From assembly GCA_030704615.1 (NCBI GenBank), contig CM060731.1, positions 8,990,001-9,054,000 of the forward strand: a DNA stretch of 64,000 nucleotides, in the 5' to 3' direction. The position numbers and the translations under genes are program-made. The notes beneath the pieces were generated by a model that saw only the letters and a program-made list of their open reading frames with translations, searched no databases and was not told the origin of the DNA. Shown here one piece after another: positions 43,330 to 54,398 of the stretch. Source of the stretch: Takakia lepidozioides. Lineage: Eukaryota > Streptophyta > Takakiopsida > Takakiales > Takakiaceae. Numbering within the stretch: position 1 is the stretch's first letter; each line of letters begins with the position of its first letter.

Positions 43330-46260
43330 TCATTTAAGAATGCTTTTTGCTGCATGTTGAGCTACCTTCAAGTCGCCATGGTTTCGGCAGGCACCAAGCA
43401 AGGCCCTCCACACTCCAGCATCTGGTTTGATAGGCATTTTGTTGACGAAGTCCTCTGCCTCATCCAGTAGCCCTGCACGACCAAGAAGATCCACCATGCA
43501 GCCAAAATGCTCCACCGTAGGTATGAAACCATAATCTCGACTCATGGAATCAAAGTAATGGCAGCCTTCCCGCAGTAGCCCAACATGGCTACATGCACAG
43601 AGAACAGATATGAAGGTGCTACCATTCGGTATTGGTCCTTCCTGTTGCATTTGTTCAAATAGTTGTATGGCCTCCCTACCACACCCGTGCTGGGCACACC
43701 CTGAAATCATGGCGTTCCATGACACCACATTTCGTTTAGCCATATGGTTGAAGACTTGACGTGCATCATTTACGCTCCCGCATTTTGCATACATGTCAAC
43801 AAGGGCAGTCTCCAGAATGATATCTAGTGTAATTCCACTTCTATTGAGTTCAGCATGGACCTCTTTGCCATCTTTTAGTGCTCCTAGGCTGGCACATGCA
43901 TTAAGAATGCAAGTAAATGTGACCCTATCAGGCTTCACTCCTTCCTGTAGCATTTCTTCATAGAGCTTGAAAGCCTCCTTACCACACCCATGCTGGGAAT
44001 ATCCTGCAATCGTGGCATTCCATGAGACAGCATCTCGTTTAGCCATATTGTCGAATACTTGACGTGCATCCTCCATGCTCCCGCATTTGGCATACATGTC
44101 AACGAGACTATTCTCCAAATTCACATACGGCACAATTCCTGCTTTGATGATGTCAGAATGGACCTCTCTGCCTTTCTCCAGCGCTCTTAGGATGGCGCAT
44201 GCATTGAGAATGGAGATGAAGGTTACCTTGTCAGGCATCACCCTTTCTTGTTGCATTTGCTCATAGATCTTGAAAGCCTCCTCAGCATGCCCATGCTTGG
44301 CATATCCTGCCATCATTATAGTCCATGTACGCAGATCTCGTTCAGGCATTTTGTCAAACACATGGCGCGCAGCTACTATGCTCCCACATTTGGCGTACAT
44401 GTTAACAACGTTGCGGAGTAGAAAGGTGCTTGGATTGAATCCACTTTGGACAATGTGGGCGTGCACCTGCTTTCCTTCTGCTAGTTTCTTCATTTTGATG
44501 CACTCCTGCAGGAGACAGAGATAAGTATCGGCGTCTGCTCTAATACCTTGTTCGTTCAAAACTTGCAGTGCCTCTTTCAGTCGTCCTGCCTTAGCTAAGA
44601 CTCTGACATCCGCACAGGTGCCAGAAGAGTCATTATTAACTCTTTCTCTTGTTCCTCGTTCAAAAGGAGTGGTTATGGTGGAGATTGTACCCCTGCTGCC
44701 AACCTGATGTCCATCCAACTGTGCCATCCTGCACAAAACAAAACATTTCAGATGACCTTTAAACTCAAACTCACATGATAAATCTAAAAGCTTCCAGATG
44801 GTTCCTATCTGTATGAAGTCCTTCTATTTGAGTTGAAAGCCTTGAAACATGAACCAGAAGAAATACCTGTTGTATTCTTGGCCTGGAGCTCCACGTTCAT
44901 CAATGTTTGAGCAATCACCCGTTTGCACTCGACATTGCATCACAGCAGCTAGCTCTGCTTTCACCCAAGGAAGGTTTGACCAACTCTCAATCCAAAGGAC
45001 CTCCTTCGAGCACCTATGTCTGAAGTCTGGTGATCTTTGACTTCTCTGTGAAGTCAAGAGCGGCCAGCTGAAGAGCCATAGTCTCAACTACCTCCTCATA
45101 AAGACAAGGCAACAACCACCATAGCTCACAAGCATTTTCAAATAACAGGGGGAATCCTCGAAACAAACTATCTCCATTCCCTGTTAACAAGGAGGAATAA
45201 CCTACAGATACCACTTTTGCTGCATTTTCTCACAAAAAACATAGATTAATCTCATCAACTCCAGATAAAACCCACAAAGATTCAGCATGCTAGCTTCAAT
45301 AACATTCACATTTGAATGAAGATAGGTTCACCTTCTCAAACCCATAGTTCCACCGCTGTGAAGAATCTGACAAGAAATCATGCCAGAGCCATTTTTTCCT
45401 GATTGCTTGACCTACATGCCGAAAAGTCTTATAAGAACATGATAACTTTGCCAATCTCTATTGAGGAGTGTCAAAATAGTTTCAGATACCTTCTGCCAGT
45501 AACTCTGGACTGGTTCTCTGCCTCATGCATACAAGTAACATACAAACACAAAAGTTGAAGAGGACATTGAAGGCACTTGCCATGTACAAGGCCGGCCTTC
45601 AAGCTAGACCAGTTAGCATACTCACATTCCACCACACCTTGTGTTTGACTGTAGTCTGTCCTTCGACCATACGATGCCATCCCACAAGAATCTGGAATCC
45701 CATCTTCAAACTTCAATAGAGATCCAATGTTCCCACCAGAAATAGAGCCGTACCATGACATCCATCGGTCCCATTGTGCTTGACCTTGTGTCACGGTGGT
45801 AAGCTCTGCATTAACCCACGGGAGGGTTGATGGACTCAACATCCGAAGGATCTCCCTTGTGCACTTATATCTGAACAGTGTTGATCTCGGACTTCTCTGT
45901 TACAAACACCAGGGTTGAGACGCGCAGCAACAGCATTAACCACAGGCCCATGTAGATCAACCCCCAAACATCCACAGGCCCCCCTTGAAACAACATGTCA
46001 CAACGTTGGCAAACCAACTACAAAGCTATTCTGCATTAACATCCACTGATCCAACAAAAACACCCAGTACTGAGACGCCACAAACAAGGTTATCATTGAA
46101 ACCATGGTCCAGTCTACCAATTGCATAGGGGCTTCGTTCGTAAAAGGATAACTTTTTATACTAGGAACTAGAAATGATGGGTGGAGATGGCCTCGCCTTA
46201 TCAGACATGTTGTCCCACCACTGCCAAGGATCTGACCCGAACTCCTGCCAAAGTGAATGG
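43330..46260 (-). CDS. PPR protein with two upstream OSB-type PDF motifs
   Basis: Predicted organellar RNA-binding protein. The main exon, 43330-44728, carries PLS-class PPR repeats with three MYAKCGS signatures and MPERD/MAKRD turns. It starts at an acceptor (TTTTGTGCAG) rather than at the first ATG. Four phase-compatible upstream exons were traced: 44867-45045, 45332-45398, 45610-45896 and 46197-46260. They encode two split PDF-type motifs: LWQEFGSDPWQWWDN with YKCTREIL ... LPWVNAEL, and LWHDFLSDSSQRW with SPDFRHRCSKEVLW ... LPWVKAEL. These match the PDF motif of organellar single-stranded DNA-binding (OSB) proteins (recalled). The exon ending at 46197 uses a GC donor. The first exon was not found. 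The PPR part stops at AAKSILK, before any E or DYW domain. Confidence 0.75.
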
Positions 46261-47767
46261 CTGCATGCACATGGCAGTAGACCTTTAGCAGCTCTATTAT
46301 GACTAGGCTTCCCTCGAATTAATCTCTCTCTCTCTCTCCCAGAGTTTGTCTGCCAGTGCAATCACAATCACATGTACCACACATATATAACATTGTGCGA
46401 ATCACCATGTTGATCAACCTGATTGTCCTTGGCTGTGAGTGGAGCGCAATGGCGTTGTGGGGATGGTCCCCTTAGCATGATCAGTAGAAAATCTATGTGA
46501 CTCAGGGAGGATTACTATACCGTGATGACAATCCTCTCAGGGTACGTCACAGCCACCATTCCTAAGCACTCGTCAGGGAGGAATTCTTTCTCCTACCTTT
46601 TGCACCCAGTGTAACTGGCAATTGCAGTGCTAAAGGGACTCCAGCAATGTATGCAGGTACCTTTAGGGTTGGTAATTAACCCCATCAAGGATGGTGACAA
46701 TGCAGCTAAACAGCCCAGAGCCAATCCCAGGGAACATTTAAGTTATATTATTGTCCAAAGCTTCTACCCCTTTGCGGAGCCTTGTCCTAATTTCAGCTCG
46801 GAGAAAGCCCCATGGAACGCTTAGCCATACTCTCTCTGTCTCACACACACACAATGAATAGAAAGAACAAATATACCAAAAGTACAGATCCTAAAGAAGA
46901 TCAGGAGATCCTAAAGAAGCTAATGGAGGATGAAAGGGCGGTGAGTATGCGTGTAGGACAATCTCGATCGCTCCAACGAGCAGACACCAAGGGATATGCA
47001 TAGAGCTGACTATACCTTTCGTCAGATTTCGTGGAGGCTCGGGAAGCGTCAAATGAGCTCGGACCAGGCAATGCCAAAGTGGATGCCCCTTCCAACTCCA
47101 CAGCCTGGCCCGATAATCCGTTCTATAATGTGAAGCCTTCCCCCCGTTCAACGCAAAAAGATACCAGGGCCTGGGTATGGTCTCTCCCTCCTTGCGCAGG
47201 AGGCCGCCTGCCATACGTGTCTGCGAGAGGAGACAGAGGAGGTGGATTTTACAGCTGCAATAGCAAGTCCATCACAGGTCTGAAAGAAGTCATAAAGTCT
47301 GTTAGTCCAGCGAATTTGCTAAGCCAACTGCTTAACGCGCCAGTCAATGGACGAGGTCACCCTCCCAGCTGCTTGAGATAGGTTAGGGATGCTCACGTGC
47401 TACTTCTCAGGGTTTTATGCTGGAAGGTTTGTGGTTGTTGAATCTACGTAATAGTTTTCATATCCACCCATGACTCTGTTCCAGAAGGGTTAAATTGTAA
47501 TGGGATCGGTTGGAGAGAGACAGAGAGGAGAGAGAGAGAGAGAGGTGATTTTACGTACGGGAAATGAGAACGCGTCGGCGGGTCTTTGCAGGTGCAGGAT
47601 CTCGAAAACAAACACGACATCAAGGTGTTGAAGAGATTTGAATACTGCCAGTTTTGATTCGCCCCCAAGGGCTTTGTGGTCGCGTGGGAGATATTGAACA
47701 GTAGAGAGGGAGGCATAAATTATCAGAGCGACTGAGATATGCACATTGAGAGACACAAAAGCTGAGC
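46261..47767. other. Unresolved interval upstream of the PPR/PDF gene
   Basis: Should contain the first exon and promoter of the PPR/PDF gene, but none could be fixed. It holds a (CT)n run near 46322-46340 and several frames without domains (46812-47003 and 47031-47381 plus). Confidence 0.35.
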
Positions 47768-48363
47768 ATGGATCCGAGCAAGGATAGGCTAGTGCGCAAC
47801 ATCACAGTTGTAGTGACCACCCTGGCCGCTGCTCTCATGATCACAACCGACTATGGTCCCCATCCCCACGCTTTCTCCTCGGTGTGTACTCATCCGACCC
47901 CTCCAAGTTTTGCTCATGTTGTTACGGCACATCTTCGTGCATTTCCTTCTGTTCTCCTTCTTCTCTTGCAAGTTTCATTTAATGTTGTGTTCAACTACCC
48001 TCTCTCTCTCCCTACTAACACCAGACCAAGCAGAGTATCACGGTAGCTAAAACTGCAGAAGGGGTTATAGTAGTCGGGATGTATAGGGCAAGATAGCTTA
48101 TCAGTGCTTCCCTTGGAGAGAGATGTAGCGAGTCATCATTCTGGGGTTGTCGTAAGTGCGTTTCTCTTAACAGTCAGACTGATCGATTCATATCAACTAC
48201 ATTTTATAGGGCATTGGATCCGACTGATGCAAGTGGCGTTGCAATGCAGGTGGCAAAGTCGTATGAAGAGGCTAAAAAGTGGTTCTGGACGCCAAGTAGG
48301 AAAGAGAGGGAGGAGGTGGAGCGGCGGCAGAAGCTAAAGGATTTTCAAAAGGAGGCCGATTAA
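47768..48363 (+). CDS. Small two-exon protein of unknown function
   Basis: Not recognised. Exon 1 starts at 47768 (MDPSKDRLVRNITVVVTT) and has one hydrophobic stretch (VVVTTLAAALMI), then TDYGPHPHAFSS. A later block, 48210-48363, reads SYEEAKKWFW followed by a charged helix (KEREEVERRQKLKDFQKE) and a stop. A donor at about 47884 and the acceptor TTTTATAG at 48209 join them in frame and give roughly 90 residues. An extra middle exon around 48090-48165 is possible. The shape (one membrane segment, aromatic/charged tail) suggests a small organelle-membrane protein, but this is inference only. Confidence 0.5.
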
Positions 48364-50984
48364 GTATCTGGAAGGACGCTCAAAAGCACCATTTGTCAGT
48401 GGTGAGATTGTTCTGTCCAAGAAGCACATTTGGATCCATGGTTTCCCCCATGAACTTGTACTAGGGTTGGGGTAGTGCAGATCCATTGCTGCCGGCCAAC
48501 TTGCACGAAGGGCCTGCAACAGCTCCCGATCGCAATGTTGAGGCAGGAGGTAGCTGTGCACGCCGTAGATGAGATTGCAGCAAGTAGTATGTCGCTCCTT
48601 AGTGCTGCAAGCATTGTTAGTTTGCCATGTGAAAGGAAATGAAGTCTTCTACATGCTCTCACTCTCTCTTCCGTCCTCATGGTAGGCGAGTACTAACTAT
48701 TTGGTTTTCTTCAATTCGAAAAACCAGCATCTGTGCATCAAGACCAGTTGATCCAGTAGACCTCTGCTCCAACTCAACAGTGTCATTCAGGCACATCAAA
48801 CATCAATCTATATTCGCCTTAGGCTTCCGGATCATGCCATACTTTCACACGACAAGTACTCGAAACTATCAAACAGATGTGGTTATGACGGGCAGATTTT
48901 CAGAGGTAAAATTACACCTGCAGTCCAAACCTTGTCGCCACTCGATCAGTCGCTAGGCTTGCTGTGATCCGTAACTCGCTGTAGCTTTACGGGCCGTTAT
49001 GATACAAAAGCCGCAACTGCTTTATTGCAAAAGTCACTGTGAGATTAAACATGTGCTGCCGCGAACTGGGATGGTAGGCGACATGTGATGTGATGCGTTA
49101 GCTCGATTGAGGAGACAAGGAAAAGGGCTACGTATAAAAGTTTGAAGGCAAACTGCCTGCAGGTGTACTTACGCCTCCCAAGCCCATGATGAGATCTGAT
49201 GCTTCTAAATCCCTAGTCTATGAGAGCATGATAAGATCTGATGCTTCTGAATCCATACAAAGGTTTTATGAGTTTATGAGCATGAGATCTCATGCTTGAA
49301 TCCATTCGAAAATTTTAGGGACTGCACGATCCATGCATGGAAAGGCTACGAAGAATTGTTTATTTGAAGCTCCGCTTGTCAGGGACTATGCTGTGATCCC
49401 AAGCATATGGATCTGTCTATCAGCTTTACTCAATTGAACATGGATTTTGGTACTGTGGATCCGAGTCCGAGGCATCACATATCACTAAGGGAGAAGGAGG
49501 GCAATAAATTAGAATTCTAGATGCATCTATAGAGCAGCTTTTCTTACCTGACTGTGACATCATATGTTGTAATGAATTGTGACAGCCTGTTGCTCACAGT
49601 GGTTCAATTGAGACTATTTTTCACGCAAGCAAAGAAGTTATTACAACCCTGGAGTTTCGTCAGACACAAGCACGGACCAGGTGGTGAGGAGTGAGGGTGC
49701 CTCCAAATTTTGATCAGCCTCTAGTGATTCTTCAGTGAGATTACCATGACTTTGTAACGTTGGTTTTTGCTATCTAGCTGTACATCAGTAAGTATACTAC
49801 AAGCTGCTACCAACTAGTAGCAGCAAAGTAGCACAGGAGACCACTCGGCCCCAAAGCTCACAAGGATGGATGTCATGGTTGTGTTCCCATGGAACCCGGA
49901 CGTCAAACCTACCATCCACATCGTCCAAGAGTCGGCATCAGAAGGACCCGAGCCCAAGTTATGGAACTAGCATGGCCTATGTTCCCCTGGAATCAGGCAT
50001 CCCCCGAACTGACAATCCTGTGTCCAACATCCTCTTATTCGGACGACATGGACGACGTGGGGTGGGGCGTCAAAGCCTGCCATTTATGCAGGTCTTCGGG
50101 CCCTTGCCCCTTTTGTGAAGACGGGCCAACGCTAAGCGGCTTCCGCGGTGATGCGCAATTGGGCTTTGCTTTTGCAATGTTTGCTTGCATTAGGGGCGTT
50201 CCTACAAACGATTTGCCAAAAATGCCAAATCGTTGTCAGGGTTTGACGTCCGGTTTCCATGTCAACAGAACCATGACATCCATCCTTCAGAGCTCTGGGG
50301 ACGAGTGGTTTCCCGTGTTACTTTGCTTCTACTAGTTAGCTCTGTTTGCACTCTACTATTTATTGATGTTGAGCTAGATAGCAAAAACTAGCGTTATAAA
50401 ATTTAACAAATTTATAGAGTATAGAGTCGTGGTAATCTCTTTGAAGAGTCCGTAGAGGTTGATCAAAAATTGGAGGCGCCCTCCCTCCTTATCACCTGGT
50501 CTGCGGGTGTGTCTTGACAAAACTCCAAGGCTGTAATTAACTTCTTCGGATCTCATCATGATCATGGACTTGGGAGGCGTAGACCTGCAGGGGAGTGTGC
50601 CTTTGGCAGTGTATGGCACTCCATCTGTTGCACTCCATCTGTTGCAAGTTCCACACCGACATTTTGCAGCTTCGGTACCTTATCAAGGACCTGACAATAC
50701 AATCTGCTACAGCCTTAATGTTCACCACAAAAAAAGAGCGGCCTAATCCTTCAGATCTGACAATAATCTAGAGGGGACATCAAATATGGCACTCTGGAAA
50801 TCACCTGTCACCACCAGTGTCGAGAACAGGGAACACCGTCATCTTGATCAAACTCGATTGCATGAGGAGAGCCAAAAATCAGTGTATAAGTATACTCTTA
50901 GATAGTATAGAGATTGATTGTGCAAAGAGATCACAGTTATCATGTTTGTGTAAAGCACCAAGGTCGATGTATTTGTCAAGTGTT
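48364..50984. other. Mostly non-coding interval
   Basis: One frame at 49889-50335 (plus) contains a CHLCRSSGPCPFC knuckle (CX2CX5CX2C), but no family, splice or promoter support was found. A nearby stretch repeats the GTTCCC-TGGAA words at 49890 and 49983. The rest appears non-coding. Confidence 0.35.
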
Positions 50985-50988
50985 CTAA

Positions 50989-51709
50989 GGCCCTGCCCCA
51001 CCTGCAGGTAGGCACCCAATAGTGAGTGTCACTTAAGCTAACCATTGGGTTTAGGTGCCCCACATACAGTTATACTAACTAGCATTCCTAATAGTTAGTG
51101 CACCTCACTAACTGAGAGTTAATGGCTATGAAGTAGGTTCTTTAAGTTAACAGGTGCACACGTCCTTGCCAGGGTGGCTTACCATCTCACAGTCCGTGAG
51201 AGAGAGTGATTCAAAGGATCGTGTAGTATCGCGAGAGTGTACTGTCGCGGAGGAGCGTGGAGTGGAGATTGGCTGGATCAAGCTCCATCTAGGTGCAAGA
51301 AGGAGCAGAATGCGCCCTAATCAAAGACCGTGCAGATTTCTTCTCAAATCTGCATGTGAACCAATGAATGCTCAAGGCGATGCAGACAAGGCCGAGGTAG
51401 AAAGCTGCAACATAACATAGGGTTAAAGGGGCCTGCTGGTTGTCTCGCTGTATTGTTGGAAGTCTGCCTCTATACCGTTTGTGGCATCTGCTCAACACAA
51501 GGCTTGCGTGGAAATATTGCTCTACGTGGCTGAGAATCGCCATACAAACAAGGCACTAACTGAAATCCTGGTGGGGCACCAACACACTTAAGTTCTTCAG
51601 TTAGTGATTCTCTTATTAGTGTTAACTGTGAGTGGGGCACCAAATTCAGTTAAGACTAAATGGGCACCTAATAGTGAGATGGGTGCCTAACTGCAGGTGG
51701 GGCAGGGCC
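50989..51709. mobile_element. Harbinger/Tourist-like MITE, 721 bp
   Basis: A 19-bp perfect terminal inverted repeat, GGCCCTGCCCCACCTGCAG, lies at 50989-51007 and in reverse complement at 51691-51709. It continues as a more diverged inverted repeat inward for roughly 130 bp, with shared GGCACC and AATAGTGAG words. CTAA flanks both ends (50985-50988 and 51710-51713), consistent with a TAA-type target duplication. No transposase inside. Confidence 0.88.
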
Positions 51710-51713
51710 CTAA

Positions 51714-53597
51714 CACCTTGGGGTTTGCGACTCGAGTGTGATGCAAGAATAAGACTCCGCGGTGTTTCATAGATGAGACTGACAGCAAATGCAGCCGCAT
51801 CACCTCTTTGATCACCAATTCCAATTTCACCAATTCGGATACGACAGTATGACACATAACGTCAATACATACAGATCCTTGCAGGCTCTACATGGATGCA
51901 AGCTGGACAAGGTCGAATAAGATCTTTTCCGTCATCATGTCGAAATGTCAACATCTAAACCTGCAACCACCGCTCGACACACTCTATTCACTTAGACAGC
52001 GAGGCATGACAGAAGAAAGGAGCTCTGCATACTCGGCACATTTTTTAAGAGTTTGGTTGACTGGTTTGCCAGCTCTCACATTACAAATCCATACTGTCAC
52101 CGACATCATCCACACACTGTCTCTTCGGGCGTCCAAGCAGGGTCGGATTCCAAGACGGGGCGTTGTGGTCTCTTCCTATAGTGCTCGCACTCATCAGTAG
52201 TTAGGCACAGTTTTTTGGTCAAGCATGTAGGCCTGATGAGCTACTGTGATCAACTACAAGGGACACCTTGGGTGGGATGGGGCCCGAAAGAATACAAAAC
52301 ACTGGAAGATGTGTCTTGCTGAACAACATCAGAAAGAACGCATTTGGTTTCACCTAAAAAATCCTGAGCTTCAAACGTCCATGAAGGTAGGGCATTGCAG
52401 CTTCCGACTAGACCCTCATCAGGAAACTGCGAAAAGAAACAGGGAAGTTTAGGCTTGCTAGAAAATTAATTGGCTGGTCACATCATGGGGCCCCTGCGTA
52501 TATCCAGAAGTTATGGTTACTTGCCAACTTCATGAACAGTCGGGGTCACCATAAAGTTCAAGAAACCAACAGAAAGAGTACACAAAAACAAAGTTCTACA
52601 CTTTGAGTGGAAAATACAATTGATACTGCAGAGTCATATAGTTTCTTCATCTTCAAGGAGGTGGAGGACCACTGGGATGAATTCTGACAGATAAATTGTC
52701 ATGGTACTTTGTGGTGCAATGTTTTCACAAGATTGGTGGCGTAATTTCCTTCAGGAGCACTCAATGCAGATCAAAGTCAAAAGCCTGCTCCAGCTGCATA
52801 TTCCTCACATTTCTAGCCTTATACTAACAACCCGTGATGTTATGCACAGATTATCACTCAGATGTAAGATCTGAGACAAAATAGGAGACATGCTCAAGGA
52901 AATGTAAGTAACTGAGACTGAGTTCAAGTATATACTGGCATGTAGAATTGTATAGAGATACGCAGTACCACAAATGGGTACCCATCAGCCAAAGAATAAA
53001 ACTCATACATGAGCATTTGTACAAATTGAATTTCTCTACCTGCCGTCTCTATCAATGGTATAAGTCACTTCTTCATGTGACCATGCCTCAACTCACCCTA
53101 GCACCTCTCCATGAATGTTCCTGGTTGTCAGAAGGACAAAACATTTGACAGTGCTCCTTGAAACCAATACATGGGAGTGGACAGTATGGTGAAAGAAAAG
53201 GAACCATACAAACATAAAATGCAATTCTCTGCTCGGCCAGCACCATATCCACCTGCCAAGACGGAAAAACCATCCATTAAGCTTGCCTGACTGTGGCATT
53301 CTAGATGTTGAAGTGAACTCCGTTTTGGCTCGTAATAGACTGAACATACCAGGCGAAAATTTCGCACTCTGAATGGCAGTGGATTTGAACTGAATACTCG
53401 AAGACAATCTTGAAGTCACTAGTAGCACCTACAATCCAACTTCCAACTCCAGTGCAATGAACATGATCAGGACCATAAAAAGTGAACCAGGCCCACCGCA
53501 CACTGAGCATAACAATGGTCTAAAGCAACAGTGGGGCTCGGGAACCCAGCAAAGGAACCACTCTGTGCAAAGCTTTTGGTGATGGCTGTTGAGAGAA
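51714..53597. other. Interval without genes
   Basis: Only short frames on both strands, none with a domain. The right end presumably holds the 3' untranslated region of the VQ gene. Confidence 0.45.
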
Positions 53598-54398
53598 TCA
53601 AGAAAAGCCTGAGGTGGACATGAACTCAAGCTCTGGAAAGCTGAAAGTATTGTCCATTGCCAAAGCCGCAGTGGGCGAGAAGTTATTGCTTCCGCCGTAC
53701 ACACTTCCAAGGCCAAATCCTGAGGCTATCCCAAGGCCTGTGGGACTCGGTAGACCAAATGGAATGGAAAACTTTGGAGAAAAGGGAGTGTAGAAGCGTG
53801 GTGATGGTGAGATTTGCAATGGTGGCGGCACTGCCCCGGTTTCCTGTCTACTACCACGTACTTCGGGCACCGACATTGTCCGTGCCAGCTGCCGCATGGC
53901 TGCGTTGCCTGGAGATTCCATAGGGTTCAAGGAATTCACCCATACTTGATCACTTGGAGACAAAGCTGGGAGCGGAGAGAACGAAAGAGGAAAAATTCTT
54001 TGCGAAGCAAGAGGAGAAAGGCTTCCAAAAGGCAACGAATTGAAATTCTGTAGACCCGTAGGCGAAGACAGGGGAGGGACGACTCCGGATTGTGACTGGA
54101 CAAGTGTGGGGTACGAGAAAGTCGGGCGCAGTGGAGGAGGGGCAATCTTCTGCAACCGTGAGCTAGCAGGTTTCGGTGCCGCTGTAGAAGGCTCCATAGG
54201 TGGTGATGTACCTGTCAACTGCTGTACGAGGGAGCGGAAGTCGCCAGGATCAGTTTTGTAGACCTGCGGTGCTGGTCGAGGTTGCGCCACTGGCCGGCGC
54301 ATCCCCTTCCCTATCTTGCTTGAAGACTTGTTCACTGCCAAAGGCCCACTCCTCCCTTTCCCCCCATCTGATGCCTCTGTCAAATCCATGTGCCACAA
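53598..54398 (-). CDS. VQ-motif transcriptional cofactor
   Basis: Plant nuclear cofactor that typically binds WRKY factors through the VQ motif. Single exon, 266 residues. The motif FRSLVQQLTG (FxxxVQxxTG) begins at residue 54. It is preceded by a basic stretch (SSKIGKGMRR) and followed by a long Pro/Ser-rich disordered region with repeated SP and FSP units, ending FSFPELEFMSTSGFS. Length and layout suit the group of VQ proteins with an N-terminal VQ and a long Pro-rich tail. The start at 54398 gives a short acidic lead. No intron is needed. Confidence 0.88.
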   Translation of the reverse strand: MWHMDLTEASDGGKGRSGPLAVNKSSSKIGKGMRRPVAQPRPAPQVYKTDPGDFRSLVQQLTGTSPPMEPSTAAPKPASSRLQKIAPPPLRPTFSYPTLVQSQSGVVPPLSSPTGLQNFNSLPFGSLSPLASQRIFPLSFSPLPALSPSDQVWVNSLNPMESPGNAAMRQLARTMSVPEVRGSRQETGAVPPPLQISPSPRFYTPFSPKFSIPFGLPSPTGLGIASGFGLGSVYGGSNNFSPTAALAMDNTFSFPELEFMSTSGFS

